A stretch of 64,000 nucleotides of DNA, from NCBI GenBank assembly GCA_022823465.1, contig JAJEHX010000025.1:1-64000 (forward strand). The letters are read 5' to 3'. The notes beneath the pieces were generated by a model. The model saw nothing but the letters and a program-made list of their open reading frames with translations. It was not told the DNA's origin and did not search any database. Position 1 is the stretch's first letter. Each line of letters starts with the position of its first letter. Positions 51,745 to 60,776 of the stretch are shown here, in pieces. Origin of the DNA: Candidatus Latescibacterota bacterium (GTDB lineage: Bacteria; JAAXHH01). Position numbers and translations under genes: made by a program.

Positions 51745-52833
51745 TTACGTTTCAAGCGATTTCTCTTCGTCGAATCTTTCCAGCGCGAGCTGGATCAACC
51801 GGTCGATCAGATCGCCGTAGGAGACTCCGGCGACCTCCCAGAGCTTGGGAAACATGCTGATCCGGGTGAATCCGGGGATGGTATTGAGTTCGTTTACCAG
51901 GACTTCACCGTCATCCTTAAGGAAAAAATCGACGCGGGACATGCCCTCGCAGGCCAGGACCCTGTGGGCTTCCACGGCTGTCGCGCGGATCCGCTCCGTC
52001 AATTCGGGCGGCAACGCAGCCGGAATCTCCAACTCCGCGCCGTGCTCGTCGATGTACTTCGCCTCGTAGGAGTAGAATTCGTGGGCGGGCCGGACTTCAC
52101 CGAGGCCGGACGCCTCGGGCCGGGCGTTCCCCAGCACCGCGCATTCGATTTCGCGACCGCTCACGTATTCCTCGACCAGGATCTTCCGGTCATATCGAAA
52201 AGCCTCCCGGACCCCCGCTTCGAATTCCCCGGCATCGTGGGCCTTGGTGATGCCGACGGATGAACCCAGGTTGGCGGGCTTAATGAAGCAGGGCATGCCC
52301 AGGCGACCGCGGACGGCATTGAAATCGACCTTGTCCCTGTCGGAGGATATGTACGTCATGAAATCGGGCGTGGCGATGCCGGCCTCCCGCAACAGACGCT
52401 TCATCACGTCCTTGTCCATGGATACCGCCGAACCCAGGACGCCGGAGCCCACGTAAGGCAGATTGGCCAGCTTCAGGAGGCCCTGAACCGTGCCGTCCTC
52501 GCCGAAGGGTCCATGGAGAACGGGAAATATGACGTCGATGTTTCCGGCCGGCCGGTGTGTGGTCCGGGTCGCCATCTGGTCGACGGGCGCGCCGGGTGCG
52601 AGGGTCACGGTTTCGCTGAGGCGGTTCAGGGCGATCAGCTTGGGATCGTGGGCGTCGAGCAGGAATTCCGCCGAGTCGCCCAGGTGCCACTGTCCGGTAC
52701 GGTCGATGCCGATCAGGACGACCTCGTACCGGTTCCGGTCGATGGCGTCGACAATGTTCCGGGCCGACTGAAGCGAGACCTGGTGTTCCGCCGATCGGCC
52801 TCCGCACAGGACCCCTACCCTGATTTTCTTCAT
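51745..52833 (-). CDS. ddl: D-alanine--D-alanine ligase
   Basis: About 362 residues from MKKIRVGVLCGG (an upstream in-frame start would add 33 non-conserved residues). Cytosolic ATP-grasp enzyme making the D-Ala-D-Ala dipeptide of peptidoglycan. Family marks: GGRSAEHQVSLQSA, HGPFGEDGTVQGLL, KPANLGSSVGITKA, EYVSGREIECAVLGN and DFFLKDDGEVLVNELNTIPGFT with the metal-binding Glu and Asn. Downstream of hemW on the same strand with a 41-base gap. Confidence 0.95.
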   Translation of the reverse strand: MKKIRVGVLCGGRSAEHQVSLQSARNIVDAIDRNRYEVVLIGIDRTGQWHLGDSAEFLLDAHDPKLIALNRLSETVTLAPGAPVDQMATRTTHRPAGNIDVIFPVLHGPFGEDGTVQGLLKLANLPYVGSGVLGSAVSMDKDVMKRLLREAGIATPDFMTYISSDRDKVDFNAVRGRLGMPCFIKPANLGSSVGITKAHDAGEFEAGVREAFRYDRKILVEEYVSGREIECAVLGNARPEASGLGEVRPAHEFYSYEAKYIDEHGAELEIPAALPPELTERIRATAVEAHRVLACEGMSRVDFFLKDDGEVLVNELNTIPGFTRISMFPKLWEVAGVSYGDLIDRLIQLALERFDEEKSLET

Positions 52834-52874
52834 GATGCCGTCTCTTTCGGTTTGCGCACCGGCCTGAAGGCCGG

Positions 52875-54008
52875 CTACATGAGGTACGCGCAGACACTGT
52901 CCGCGAGGGCCAGCCCCTTTCGAGTCAGGCAAATCCGTGATCCGCGCTCCGCCAGCAGCCCTTCCTCGGCCAGGGTATGGATTGCCGGGTCCCGTTTGCC
53001 CATGGCGTCGTCCCCGAATCGGTCTCGAAAGACCCCGGTATCCATACCCTCGACGGATCGCAGGCGCAACAGGATATACTCGTGTATACGTTCGTCCACC
53101 GTGAGCGTTTCATCCATATCAATGGCCTCTCCCCGCGCATCCATGGCCGACAGGTAATCGGCGAGGCCCCGTGTGTTGGCCAGCCTCCGTCCGGCCACGT
53201 GCGAGTGGGCCGACGGTCCCAGCCCCAGATAGTCGCCGCCGTTCCAGGAAGAAACATTATGCCTGCATGCGAAGCCGGGCTTCGACAGGTTGGAAACCTC
53301 GTAGTGCCGGTACCCCGCGGTAGAGAGCCGGTCAAGAGCCTGATAATAGCAGGCCACGTGACGCGCTTCGTCCGGCAGGCCCAACAGACCCTCCTTCTCC
53401 ATCCGGTCGAACTCGGTGCCCGGTTCGACCGTCAGTCCATACACCGACACGTGCTCCGGATCGAGGGAAACCGCGCGCTCCAGCGTATCCGCCCAGTCCA
53501 GCGCCGCCTGACCGGGCACACCGAACATCAGGTCGAGATTGACGTTTTCGAAACCGGCTTCTCTCGCGAGCACGATCGCCCGTACGGCCTGGTCCGCCGT
53601 ATGGCGACGCCCGAGCCGCCGCAGGATTTCATCGGAAAAGGACTGAACGCCGATGCTGAGCCGGTTGACGCCCAGGGCGCGAAGCCGTCGCAGTTTGGAA
53701 GTCCTGACCGTTTCCGGATTCGCTTCAACCGTGATTTCGGCGTCAGGGTCGACGCGGAAGGAATCATGGATCATTCTGAAGACGCGGTCCAGCTGACGAT
53801 CCGTAAGGCAGGTGGGGGTGCCTCCGCCCAGGAAGACCGTGTCGACGACGGTGTCCGGCCAGGGAGGTTCGCGGCCACGACGCTCGGCCTCCGCTTCCAG
53901 GGCCGCCAGCAACCGGCCCACCCGGCCGTCTCTAAGCAGCTCAAAGGAGAAATCGCAATAAGGGCAGGCGTGGGTACAGAAGGGGATGTGAATGTATAGA
54001 CCGGCCAT
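52875..54008 (-). CDS. hemW: Radical SAM haem chaperone HemW / coproporphyrinogen oxidase-like
   Basis: About 377 residues from MAGLYIHIPFC. The radical-SAM cysteines are C11, C15 and C18 (CTHACPYC), lacking the extra Cys right after the motif that true HemN has (here F), so HemW is the better call. Also visible are FLGGGTPTCL, GVNRLSIGVQSF, DLMFGVPGQ and the C-terminal haem-binding/wing domain. It lies in the lepA-lepB-hemW-ddl series. A longer in-frame N-terminus overlaps lepB and is rejected. Confidence 0.88.
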   Translation of the reverse strand: MAGLYIHIPFCTHACPYCDFSFELLRDGRVGRLLAALEAEAERRGREPPWPDTVVDTVFLGGGTPTCLTDRQLDRVFRMIHDSFRVDPDAEITVEANPETVRTSKLRRLRALGVNRLSIGVQSFSDEILRRLGRRHTADQAVRAIVLAREAGFENVNLDLMFGVPGQAALDWADTLERAVSLDPEHVSVYGLTVEPGTEFDRMEKEGLLGLPDEARHVACYYQALDRLSTAGYRHYEVSNLSKPGFACRHNVSSWNGGDYLGLGPSAHSHVAGRRLANTRGLADYLSAMDARGEAIDMDETLTVDERIHEYILLRLRSVEGMDTGVFRDRFGDDAMGKRDPAIHTLAEEGLLAERGSRICLTRKGLALADSVCAYLM

Positions 54009-54025
54009 CGTGTTTGCGTCCCGAT

Positions 54026-54733
54026 CTACATGACGATTCTGCCGATGCGGTTCCAGCGAACCCGCCACGGAACGTGGGCGATGTTGTAACCCAGCACGTA
54101 GGCCAGCGAGGCGACGCTCTCCAGGGGCCTGGATGATTGCCACACCAGTTCGGGGTCGTTCCGGTGCCGTTCCCAGGACCAGTAGATGACGAAGGCGTTG
54201 CCCACAACGTCCTTCGTGTCTACGAATCCCCAGTACCTGCTGTCCGAGCTGTAGTCCCGGTTGTCCCCCATGACGAACAGGGTGCCCGCCGGAACGATCT
54301 TGGGTCCCCAGTTGTCCCGCGTACTTCGGGGGGCCGCCCTTACCGTGGGATCGTCAAACTTGACGTGCGGGGGATTCTCCACCAGCACGTCGTCCACGTA
54401 TACGCGCTTGTCCCGGATCTCCACCTTCTGTCCGGCGACGGCGATACATCGCTTGATAAACATCTGTGCCGGGTTCCGGGGATAGGGAAACACCAGGATA
54501 TCGCCGGGTTCCGGATCGCGCCAGGCGGGCATACGTATATCCGTGAAAGGAATGCCGGGGCCGTAAATGAACTTGTTGACCAGCAGGAAATCACCCACCT
54601 GGAGAGTGGCTTCCATGGATTCCGACGGAATGCGAAAAGCCTGAACGACCTCCGCCCGGATTACAATAAAGAGCAACACGGTGAACAGCACGATTTCCGC
54701 GTACTCTCGAAGCAGGGACTTGTTTTTTGCCAA
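54026..54733 (-). CDS. lepB: Signal peptidase I
   Basis: 235 residues. A single N-terminal membrane helix (about 11-30), the catalytic Ser39 in IPSESM, and the general-base Lys94 in MFIKRCIA, followed by GDNRDYSSDSRYWGFV. Cleaves signal peptides on the periplasmic side of the inner membrane. The spacing of 55 residues between Ser and Lys is normal. Lies 55 bases after lepA and 17 bases before hemW, as in many genomes. Confidence 0.95.
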   Translation of the reverse strand: MAKNKSLLREYAEIVLFTVLLFIVIRAEVVQAFRIPSESMEATLQVGDFLLVNKFIYGPGIPFTDIRMPAWRDPEPGDILVFPYPRNPAQMFIKRCIAVAGQKVEIRDKRVYVDDVLVENPPHVKFDDPTVRAAPRSTRDNWGPKIVPAGTLFVMGDNRDYSSDSRYWGFVDTKDVVGNAFVIYWSWERHRNDPELVWQSSRPLESVASLAYVLGYNIAHVPWRVRWNRIGRIVM

Positions 54734-54788
54734 GGATGGATATCCTCTGAAGTGCTGGACTGTCCGGCATGAAACCGGTCTCTGGCGC

Positions 54789-56606
54789 CTATCCTCCGAC
54801 GGCCGCGCCCTCGCCCCGGATATCGAGCACCGCCAGAAAGGCTTCCTGCGGCAATTCGACGTTCCCGACCTGCTTCATGCGCCGTTTGCCTTCCTTCTGC
54901 CTTTCCAGGAGCTTCCGCTTCCGGGTGATGTCGCCTCCGTAACACTTGGCCGTGACGTTCTTGCGCAGGGGACGGATCGATTCCCGCGCGATGACCCTGC
55001 CGCCGATGGCGGCCTGGACGGCGACCTCGAACATTTGCCGCGGTATGATCTTGCGCAGCCGCTGGCATAACTCGCGGCCCCACTCGTAGGCCTTGTCCTT
55101 GTGGATGATGATCGAAAGGGCGTCCACCAGGTCGCCGTTGAGGAGCAGGTTCAGCCTGACCAGGGGCGATGCGCGGTATTCCAGGAAGTCGTAGTCGAAA
55201 GAGGCATACCCGCGGCTGATCGACTTCAACCGGTCGTAGAAATCGAATACGATCTCCGACAGCGGCAGTTCATACTGCAGGGCGACCCGGGTCGGGTCGA
55301 GGTATTCCATGGCCTTGTAAACGCCTCGCCGGTCCCGGGTCAGCTTCATGATATTGCCGATATAGTCGTGCGGCACCACGATCTGGGCCTGGATGAATGG
55401 TTCTTCCACACTATCGATGAGCGAGGCGTCGGGCATGTCGGCGGGATTGTCCACCATGAGGACCTCGCCCGCGGTGGTCGTGATCCGGTACTCCACGCTG
55501 GGCATGGTGGCCAGGATCGTAAGTCCGTATTCCCGCTCGAGGCGCTCCTGTACGACCTCCATGTGCAGGAGTCCCAGGAAACCGCAGCGAAAACCGAATC
55601 CAAGCGCGATGGAAGTTTCGGGTTCGTACACCAGGGCCGCGTCGTTCAACTGGTATTTTTCCAGGGCTTCTTTGAGCGGTTCGTAGTCTTCCGACATTGC
55701 CGGGTAGAGTCCGCTGAACACCATGGACTTAGCCTCCCGGTAACCGGGAAGGGGTGCGTCGCAGGGACGGGAGGCGTCGGTAATCGTGTCCCCCACGCTG
55801 GCGTCGGCCACGTTTCGGATATTCCCGATCAAATAGCCTACTTCCCCTGCCGTGAGCGCGTCCACCGGCGCCTTGTCAAAACGCAGGATACCGGTCTCCG
55901 CCACCTCGAATCGCTTGCCGTTGGAACACATCATGATGTCCATGCCCGGCCTGATTTCACCGCTCATGACGCGCACGTAGGGCACCGCGCCGCGGTATTG
56001 ATCGAAAATCGAATCGAAGACGAGGGCCCGCAGCGGACTGTCGTCGGGCTCCGGGGACGGGATGCGGTCGAGGATGGCCCGCAGCACCTGTTCGACCCCG
56101 ATTCCGTCTCGGGCGCTGGTCAATATGACGTCATCGGGCTCGATGCCCAGGAGGTCCACGATCTGTCCGGTAACGACGTCGACCCGGGCGTTGGGCAGAT
56201 CGATCTTGTTGATGACGGGGATAATGGTCAGATCGTTCTCAAGAGCCAGGTACAGATTACTGATCGTTTGCGCCTCGATGCCCTGCACCGCGTCGACGAT
56301 CAGAAGCGCGCCCTCGCAGGCCGCGAGGCTGCGGGATACCTCGTAGGAGAAATCGACGTGCCCCGGGGTGTCGATCAGGTTGAGGGAGTAAGCCTGTCCG
56401 TCCGGACATTCGTAGGACATGCGGATCGCGTGGGCCTTGATCGTGATGCCCCGTTCCCTCTCCAGGTCCAGGTTGTCCAGCATCTGGGCACGCATCTTCA
56501 GTGGAGATATGGTGCCGGTCATCTCCAGCAGCCGATCCGCCAGCGTCGACTTGCCGTGGTCGATATGGGCGATTATGGAGAAGTTTCGAATATGTTCCGT
56601 GGACAT
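54789..56606 (-). CDS. lepA: Elongation factor 4 (LepA)
   Basis: 605 residues, full family length. Ribosome-bound GTPase that can back-translocate or remodel stalled ribosomes. G1 [16 protein letters not shown]3 [19 protein letters not shown]4 NKIDLPNA, and the LepA-specific C-terminal domain with [26 protein letters not shown] are all present. First gene of the lepA-lepB-hemW-ddl series, with its own promoter. Confidence 0.97.
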   Translation of the reverse strand: MSTEHIRNFSIIAHIDHGKSTLADRLLEMTGTISPLKMRAQMLDNLDLERERGITIKAHAIRMSYECPDGQAYSLNLIDTPGHVDFSYEVSRSLAACEGALLIVDAVQGIEAQTISNLYLALENDLTIIPVINKIDLPNARVDVVTGQIVDLLGIEPDDVILTSARDGIGVEQVLRAILDRIPSPEPDDSPLRALVFDSIFDQYRGAVPYVRVMSGEIRPGMDIMMCSNGKRFEVAETGILRFDKAPVDALTAGEVGYLIGNIRNVADASVGDTITDASRPCDAPLPGYREAKSMVFSGLYPAMSEDYEPLKEALEKYQLNDAALVYEPETSIALGFGFRCGFLGLLHMEVVQERLEREYGLTILATMPSVEYRITTTAGEVLMVDNPADMPDASLIDSVEEPFIQAQIVVPHDYIGNIMKLTRDRRGVYKAMEYLDPTRVALQYELPLSEIVFDFYDRLKSISRGYASFDYDFLEYRASPLVRLNLLLNGDLVDALSIIIHKDKAYEWGRELCQRLRKIIPRQMFEVAVQAAIGGRVIARESIRPLRKNVTAKCYGGDITRKRKLLERQKEGKRRMKQVGNVELPQEAFLAVLDIRGEGAAVGG

Positions 56607-56674
56607 GGAATCCCCGCGTGGTCATCCGGAAGGCCGGAAAACCGTTTCAATGCAAGTCGCATGTAACGGGGTGA

Positions 56675-56703
56675 AATAAAACGATGAACGCGCGAAAAGT
56701 CAA
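56675..56703 (-). promoter_or_regulatory. Promoter of the lepA series
   Basis: Minus strand TTGACT (56698-56703), 17 bases, TTTATT (56675-56680), about 70 bases before the lepA ATG. Confidence 0.55.
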
Positions 56704-56800
56704 CAAGTATGCGGGTTGTCGAGGACCCGTTTCAAAGGCGGGGATCTTCGTGTTTCCCGGCTCAGAGGCCGCGGCGATCCGGTACAGGCGTGTCGGAAAT

Positions 56801-57385
56801 CTAATACCGCCTGCCGGCCTGTATATCCGGGTTTCCGACGCCCAGCGTCTCGGCCGTGCGCACCAGCACGTAACCGACTGCCAGCGTAGTGACCACCAGC
56901 AGCAGGGAGCCCCAGTCGAGAGAGGTGGATATCGGCTCGGGCAGGCTTTCCGCCACCGCGGCGACCTGTGTCTGGACGTAAGCCTGGAGGTCGCCGATCA
57001 CAGTCGCCACCGGTCCGATTACAGCCTGTACGGGCAGGAAATTCCCCACGAGTTCGGCAAATACCTCGCGGTACAGCCAGATCAGCGCCGCGGCCACCAG
57101 CGTTGCGGCAAAGGCCACGCGGGGAAAGACCACGGACGGCGCGAACCGCGGCGACGGCTCAGGCGCGGGAAGGCTGGCCATCACGTTGGCCAGGAAAGCG
57201 TCGGAGGGTTCCGCCGGAGGGGTCGTCTCCACCGTCTCGATCAGGGCGTCGAGCACGGCCATCTCCGCCCTGCAGCGTTCGCACCCGGTCAGATGGGTAT
57301 CGACCAGACGGCGCTCGTCCGGGGCAAGCGTCCGGTCGACGGCTTCATACATCAGTCGTTGTGTGGATTCGCAGTTCATAATCAT
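56801..57385 (-). CDS. Zinc-finger anti-sigma factor
   Basis: 194 residues. The N-terminal ZAS motif is complete (HLTGCERC, His-x3-Cys-x2-Cys, with an upstream Cys in NCES), followed by one membrane helix near 105-122 and a second hydrophobic segment near 158-176, so the sensor is tethered in the inner membrane with a short loop outside. It would hold the sigma factor encoded 25 bases upstream until an envelope signal arrives. No protease or co-sensor gene is adjacent. Confidence 0.85.
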   Translation of the reverse strand: MIMNCESTQRLMYEAVDRTLAPDERRLVDTHLTGCERCRAEMAVLDALIETVETTPPAEPSDAFLANVMASLPAPEPSPRFAPSVVFPRVAFAATLVAAALIWLYREVFAELVGNFLPVQAVIGPVATVIGDLQAYVQTQVAAVAESLPEPISTSLDWGSLLLVVTTLAVGYVLVRTAETLGVGNPDIQAGRRY

Positions 57386-57410
57386 TCGACTCCGGGACCC
57401 CGTGCCCGTA

Positions 57411-58010
57411 TCAACTCAGCGAATCAGGCTCCATGGACCGGCTGACCAGGTTTCTCAACGCGGCGCGGGCGCGGAAAAGCCGGGCCTTGACGGTGCCTAT
57501 CGGCAGTTCCAGCGCTTCCGAGATCTCGTCATAGGACAGGCTTTGGATATGATACATCGAAATCACCGCGCTGTAAATAGGCGGAAGCGCCGACACCAGA
57601 TTTCTCACCTGTTCCCTGTATTCAGCCTGCTCGAACCTTTCCGCGGGATTCGCCGACGTATCCGGAATCTGCATCGGCAATCCATCGTCGTCATCTTCCG
57701 GCTCCGAAAGGGAAGAGGTAGACAGGTCCCGCCGGGAACGCCGGGCCGAACTCAGGCTTACATTCACGGCAATCCGATAAAGCCACGTGGCAAACCGGGC
57801 ATCTCCGCGGAACCTGTCAAGACTCCGGAAAGCCCGGACGAATACGTCCTGCGCCGCCTCTTCGGCGTCTTCCCGGTTTCCAACGATCCTGAGAGTCAGG
57901 TTGAACACGGAAACCCGGTGCCGGTCAACGAGTTGGGCGAATGCCGGCCTGTCACCCTTCCGGGCCCTTGCGACGAGTTCTTCATCGCTCAAATCCATGG
58001 GTCGCCTCAT
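57411..58010 (-). CDS. ECF-family RNA polymerase sigma factor
   Basis: 199 residues. Region 2 (DEELVARARKGDRPAFAQLVDRHR, EEAAQDVFVRAFRSLDRF, FATWLYRIAVN) and region 4 (LSYDEISEALELPIGTVKARLFRARAAL) are joined by a somewhat long acidic linker (about 100-135). Wording is of the RpoE/SigW-like group. Its own promoter at 58103-58132 has an ECF-type layout, consistent with autoregulation, and a similar promoter faces the divergent membrane genes. Confidence 0.93.
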   Translation of the reverse strand: MRRPMDLSDEELVARARKGDRPAFAQLVDRHRVSVFNLTLRIVGNREDAEEAAQDVFVRAFRSLDRFRGDARFATWLYRIAVNVSLSSARRSRRDLSTSSLSEPEDDDDGLPMQIPDTSANPAERFEQAEYREQVRNLVSALPPIYSAVISMYHIQSLSYDEISEALELPIGTVKARLFRARAALRNLVSRSMEPDSLS

Positions 58011-58102
58011 CCTGCCACAAGCGAGTCTCAGCCGCTTACAGGGCCGTTTCGCCGGACAGATTCGACCCCTTGAAGAAGCCCGGTCGGTCCCCTTCTCATT
58101 AA

Positions 58103-58132
58103 TAAGACTACCGGGAATCTACAAATGTTTCA
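58103..58132 (-). promoter_or_regulatory. ECF-type promoter of the sigma/anti-sigma operon
   Basis: Minus strand TGAAAC (58127-58132), 18 bases, GTCTTA (58103-58108). The GAAAC...GTC pattern is typical of group ECF promoters, and the same spacing is seen in the divergent promoter at 58214. Confidence 0.55.
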
Positions 58133-58157
58133 ATATATGAGTATACTTTTCCCGCGA

Positions 58158-58194
58158 CAATACCTGTAAATTTCCGTGGGCAATACCTGTAAAT
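58158..58194. repeat. 14-bp direct repeat between divergent ECF promoters
   Basis: CAATACCTGTAAAT occurs at 58158-58171 and 58181-58194, period 23 bases, that is roughly two helical turns. It lies midway between the two divergent promoters. A regulator site is possible. Confidence 0.7.
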
Positions 58195-58213
58195 CGGATT
58201 AATTTTCAGTTTC

Positions 58214-58243
58214 CGAAACAAAACGGCGAAATTTTGTGTCGAA
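58214..58243 (+). promoter_or_regulatory. ECF-type promoter of the membrane/PspC genes
   Basis: CGAAAC (58214-58219), 18 bases, GTCGAA (58238-58243), about 65 bases before the ATG at 58309. Same pattern and spacing as the sigma-factor promoter on the other strand. Confidence 0.5.
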
Positions 58244-58308
58244 ATCTTGAGCGGTAATGCCAGACAGCCGATGCGAATGAAAAAGCGGGATCCATTTGGA
58301 GGCAGGTT

Positions 58309-58869
58309 ATGGATAGCTGGAAAGCCTGGGCGGTTTTTTTCCTGAGCGTATGCGTCATGGTTGTGGTCCTCGCCGATCAGGATTACGAGGGAGCAGCCAT
58401 TTTGACGATTGCCGTTTCCTTCGGACTGGGCATCGTCTGCGCGTTCCTGGGGTATCTGAAAAGGGGCAGGGAAATCAGGCACCACGAACGTCTGGCGATG
58501 ATCGAGAAAGGGATCTACTTCAAAGCCAGACAGCACGAGTCCGGCGTGCCTTCTCTTATCGTGGTGCTCCTGGTGGGCATCGGACTGGCCACGGTCATCG
58601 CCAGCGACGTGGAATTCTTCGGCTTCGTGCTGCTGTTCGTAGGCATCGGACTGATTGTGCGCTCCCGGCTGCTGCACAACAGGAACCAGGAATCTACCAG
58701 CCTTCAGCAGGCTCAACCAGGGACCGATTCCGGACCCGATCCCGGCGGTCCTGATCCCGGTGGTCCCGATCCCGGCGGTCCCAATCCCGGCGCCCCCGAT
58801 CCCGGGCCCGATCCCGGGCCCGATTCCGGCGCCGAAGAACAGACGACGACAGGGAAAGACGGAGGGTAA
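58309..58869 (+). CDS. Membrane protein, DUF6249-like, with Pro-Asp-Pro-Gly repeats
   Basis: 186 residues. Three hydrophobic segments (about 6-22, 27-46, 79-118) with the charged RHHERLAMIEKGIYF motif between them, which recalls the DUF6249 group often found beside ECF sigma factors. The last 45 residues are repeats of PDPGG/PDPGP, a rigid extended tail likely facing the solvent. GGAGG precedes the ATG. Co-transcribed with the PspC-domain gene that starts eight bases after its stop. Confidence 0.75.
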   Translation: MDSWKAWAVFFLSVCVMVVVLADQDYEGAAILTIAVSFGLGIVCAFLGYLKRGREIRHHERLAMIEKGIYFKARQHESGVPSLIVVLLVGIGLATVIASDVEFFGFVLLFVGIGLIVRSRLLHNRNQESTSLQQAQPGTDSGPDPGGPDPGGPDPGGPNPGAPDPGPDPGPDSGAEEQTTTGKDGG

Positions 58870-58876
58870 GGGATCC

Positions 58877-59599
58877 GTGCCTAAGAGAGTCCTCTACAGA
58901 TCCTCTTCCAACAGGATGATAAGCGGCATATGCGGCGGCCTGGCCGAATACTTCGACGTGGATTCCTCCGTAATCCGGATCGCCCTCGTCGCCTTCACGG
59001 TCATTACCCTGCCCGCTTTCGGCCCTTTCGTCTTCCTGGCGTACCTGGTGTGCGTTTTCATCATACCCCGGAATCCGGACCCGACGCCTGTGAATTCGGC
59101 CGATGTGCCGGCGGCTTCCGGGAAATCGGACCAAGCTGAACAGGCGGGCGGTGCGGAACAGGCCGGCCAGGTGATCAGACAAATCCAGGGCTACCCGAAC
59201 ACACCCCGGAACAACAACACGGTCTGGGGCATCCTGCTGATCCTGCTGGCCGTGATCGTGCTGACTTATTCATACACTCCGGACTTCGGGCGATTCTCCT
59301 TCATCCTTCCGCTGGTTCCCATCCTGGCGATCGCCGCCGCGGTCTTCATCCTGTTTGTTTACAAAGGGCAGATCATGGAGTTCTTCAGACACCGACGACT
59401 GTACAGGCTGAATGAAGGCAAGAAGATCTTCGGCGTGTGCAACGGTCTCGCGGATGCATTCGACCTGGACCCGACCCTGGTGCGCATCGGGTTCTTCATC
59501 GCCTTTCTGTTTTCCGTGGGAACGGTAACCCTGCTCTATCTCTTCATGGCTTTCGTCATGCCCGTGGGCCGTCCCGAAAGTCCCGTTGAGAACGCGTGA
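58877..59599 (+). CDS. Double PspC-domain membrane protein
   Basis: 240 residues from a GTG start (MPKRVLYRSS). Two PspC modules are visible: RVLYRSSSNRMISGICGGLAEYFDVDSSVIRIA with its helix to about 62, and RRLYRLNEGKKIFGVCNGLADAFDLDPTLVRIGFF near 175-235. Between them are a linker and two more hydrophobic helices (about 115-160). PspC proteins act in membrane-stress responses. Its place behind an ECF-type promoter, opposite a sigma/anti-sigma pair, suggests an envelope-stress target. Confidence 0.82.
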   Translation: MPKRVLYRSSSNRMISGICGGLAEYFDVDSSVIRIALVAFTVITLPAFGPFVFLAYLVCVFIIPRNPDPTPVNSADVPAASGKSDQAEQAGGAEQAGQVIRQIQGYPNTPRNNNTVWGILLILLAVIVLTYSYTPDFGRFSFILPLVPILAIAAAVFILFVYKGQIMEFFRHRRLYRLNEGKKIFGVCNGLADAFDLDPTLVRIGFFIAFLFSVGTVTLLYLFMAFVMPVGRPESPVENA

Positions 59600-59665
59600 T
59601 GCGTGATGACTGTCGTTGATGGTCCGCACGCCCCTCCGGCTTTAGTCCAAGTCCCCCGAATGGGC

Positions 59666-59694
59666 TTGACAACCGGTACTCAGACGCCTAGAAT
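59666..59694 (+). promoter_or_regulatory. Sigma-70 promoter upstream of the 77-residue gene and surE
   Basis: TTGACA (59666-59671), 17 bases, TAGAAT (59689-59694), 57 bases before the next start codon. Confidence 0.7.
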
Positions 59695-59751
59695 ATACCG
59701 CGATCAGTCAGCTTCCGGGACCGGTCGCTTTTTACATTCCATATCGGCGAC

Positions 59752-59985
59752 ATGGGTATGAGAAGAAAGCACAATCTGCGTCTGGCCCGCACCATTCAGT
59801 GGATCAGCGGCGGGCTTGCCATCATCGTTATCTACCCTGTATTCCGCCTGATCTATCCCTGCTGGCGCAGGATAAGAGGAACCGGCAAACTCCGGGAAGC
59901 GGGCGTCCCGCGCTCATCCGCTTCGGCCCATTTATCTGAAGCACGCTACACCCCATCCGGAAAATCCATTCCCCAGGACAAGTAG
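59752..59985 (+). CDS. Small single-helix membrane protein (77 residues)
   Basis: Basic N-terminus, one hydrophobic stretch (about 17-36) and a basic tail. No family recognised. It stands between a good promoter and surE, ending six bases before the surE start, so it is either a real leader gene of that operon or a translated spacer. ATGs at 59752 and 59758 are both possible. Confidence 0.5.
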   Translation: MGMRRKHNLRLARTIQWISGGLAIIVIYPVFRLIYPCWRRIRGTGKLREAGVPRSSASAHLSEARYTPSGKSIPQDK

Positions 59986-59991
59986 ACCGCG

Positions 59992-60675
59992 GTGAAACTG
60001 ATTGTTACCAACGACGACGGCATCGAGGCGCAGGGCCTGGCGACGCTCGCCGGCCTGGCGTCGCACTGGGGCGACGTGGTCGTGGTCGCGCCGGCGGAAT
60101 TGCAGTCCGGCGCCAGCCACCAGTTGACCAACAACAGACCTATTCGCGTGGACGAACTCTCCGGCGGCCGGTTCAGGGTATGGGGTACGCCGGCCGACTG
60201 CGCGCGCCTGGCGCTCAACCGCCTGGCGACCGATGGAGACTGGGTGCTGTCCGGCATCAACCACGGGGGCAATCTCGGGGTGGACGTCTACGAATCCGGC
60301 ACCGTGGCCGCCGCCAGGGAGGCCGCTATCCACGGATGCAAGGCCATGGCGCTGTCCCACTACACGGCGGATGGCCGGGAGATCGACTGGCCGCTGGCCG
60401 CGGAACGGCTGCGACCGGTCCTGGAACGGCTGCTGCGCGAGGACCTGGATGCCGGTTTTTTCTTCAATGTCAACCTGCCCCACCCGGAACACGACGAAAC
60501 CCGACTGGAAACGAAAACCGTCCCGGTGGATCCCAGTCCCTTCAGAATTACGTTCACCCCCACCGGGAACGGGTATCGACACACCGGGATCTACCATGAT
60601 CGACACCGAAAACCCGGCAGCGATATCGATCAATGTTTCAGCGGACACATCTCCCTGTCGAAGGTAAGTGTCTGA
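59992..60675 (+). CDS. surE: 5'-nucleotidase SurE
   Basis: 227 residues from a GTG start. Metal-dependent phosphatase for nucleoside 5'- and 3'-monophosphates and short polyphosphates. The N-terminal TNDDGIEAQGL acid pair, APAELQSGASH, and SGINHGGNLGVDVYESGTVAAAREA are all family hallmarks, and the length is usual. Confidence 0.93.
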   Translation: MKLIVTNDDGIEAQGLATLAGLASHWGDVVVVAPAELQSGASHQLTNNRPIRVDELSGGRFRVWGTPADCARLALNRLATDGDWVLSGINHGGNLGVDVYESGTVAAAREAAIHGCKAMALSHYTADGREIDWPLAAERLRPVLERLLREDLDAGFFFNVNLPHPEHDETRLETKTVPVDPSPFRITFTPTGNGYRHTGIYHDRHRKPGSDIDQCFSGHISLSKVSV

Positions 60676-60776
60676 CCGGTGACGACGCAACACCTTGACA
60701 TGCGACGCTGCCGGAGTGACATGCGTCACTGCCATTGCCGGCAGACTGTAACCGGTTTAACCGGTTGACAAGCATC

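Noticed and set aside
55101-56666. A 521-codon plus-strand frame opposite lepA
   Set aside because: Mirror of a highly conserved gene; no ribosome site or domain.
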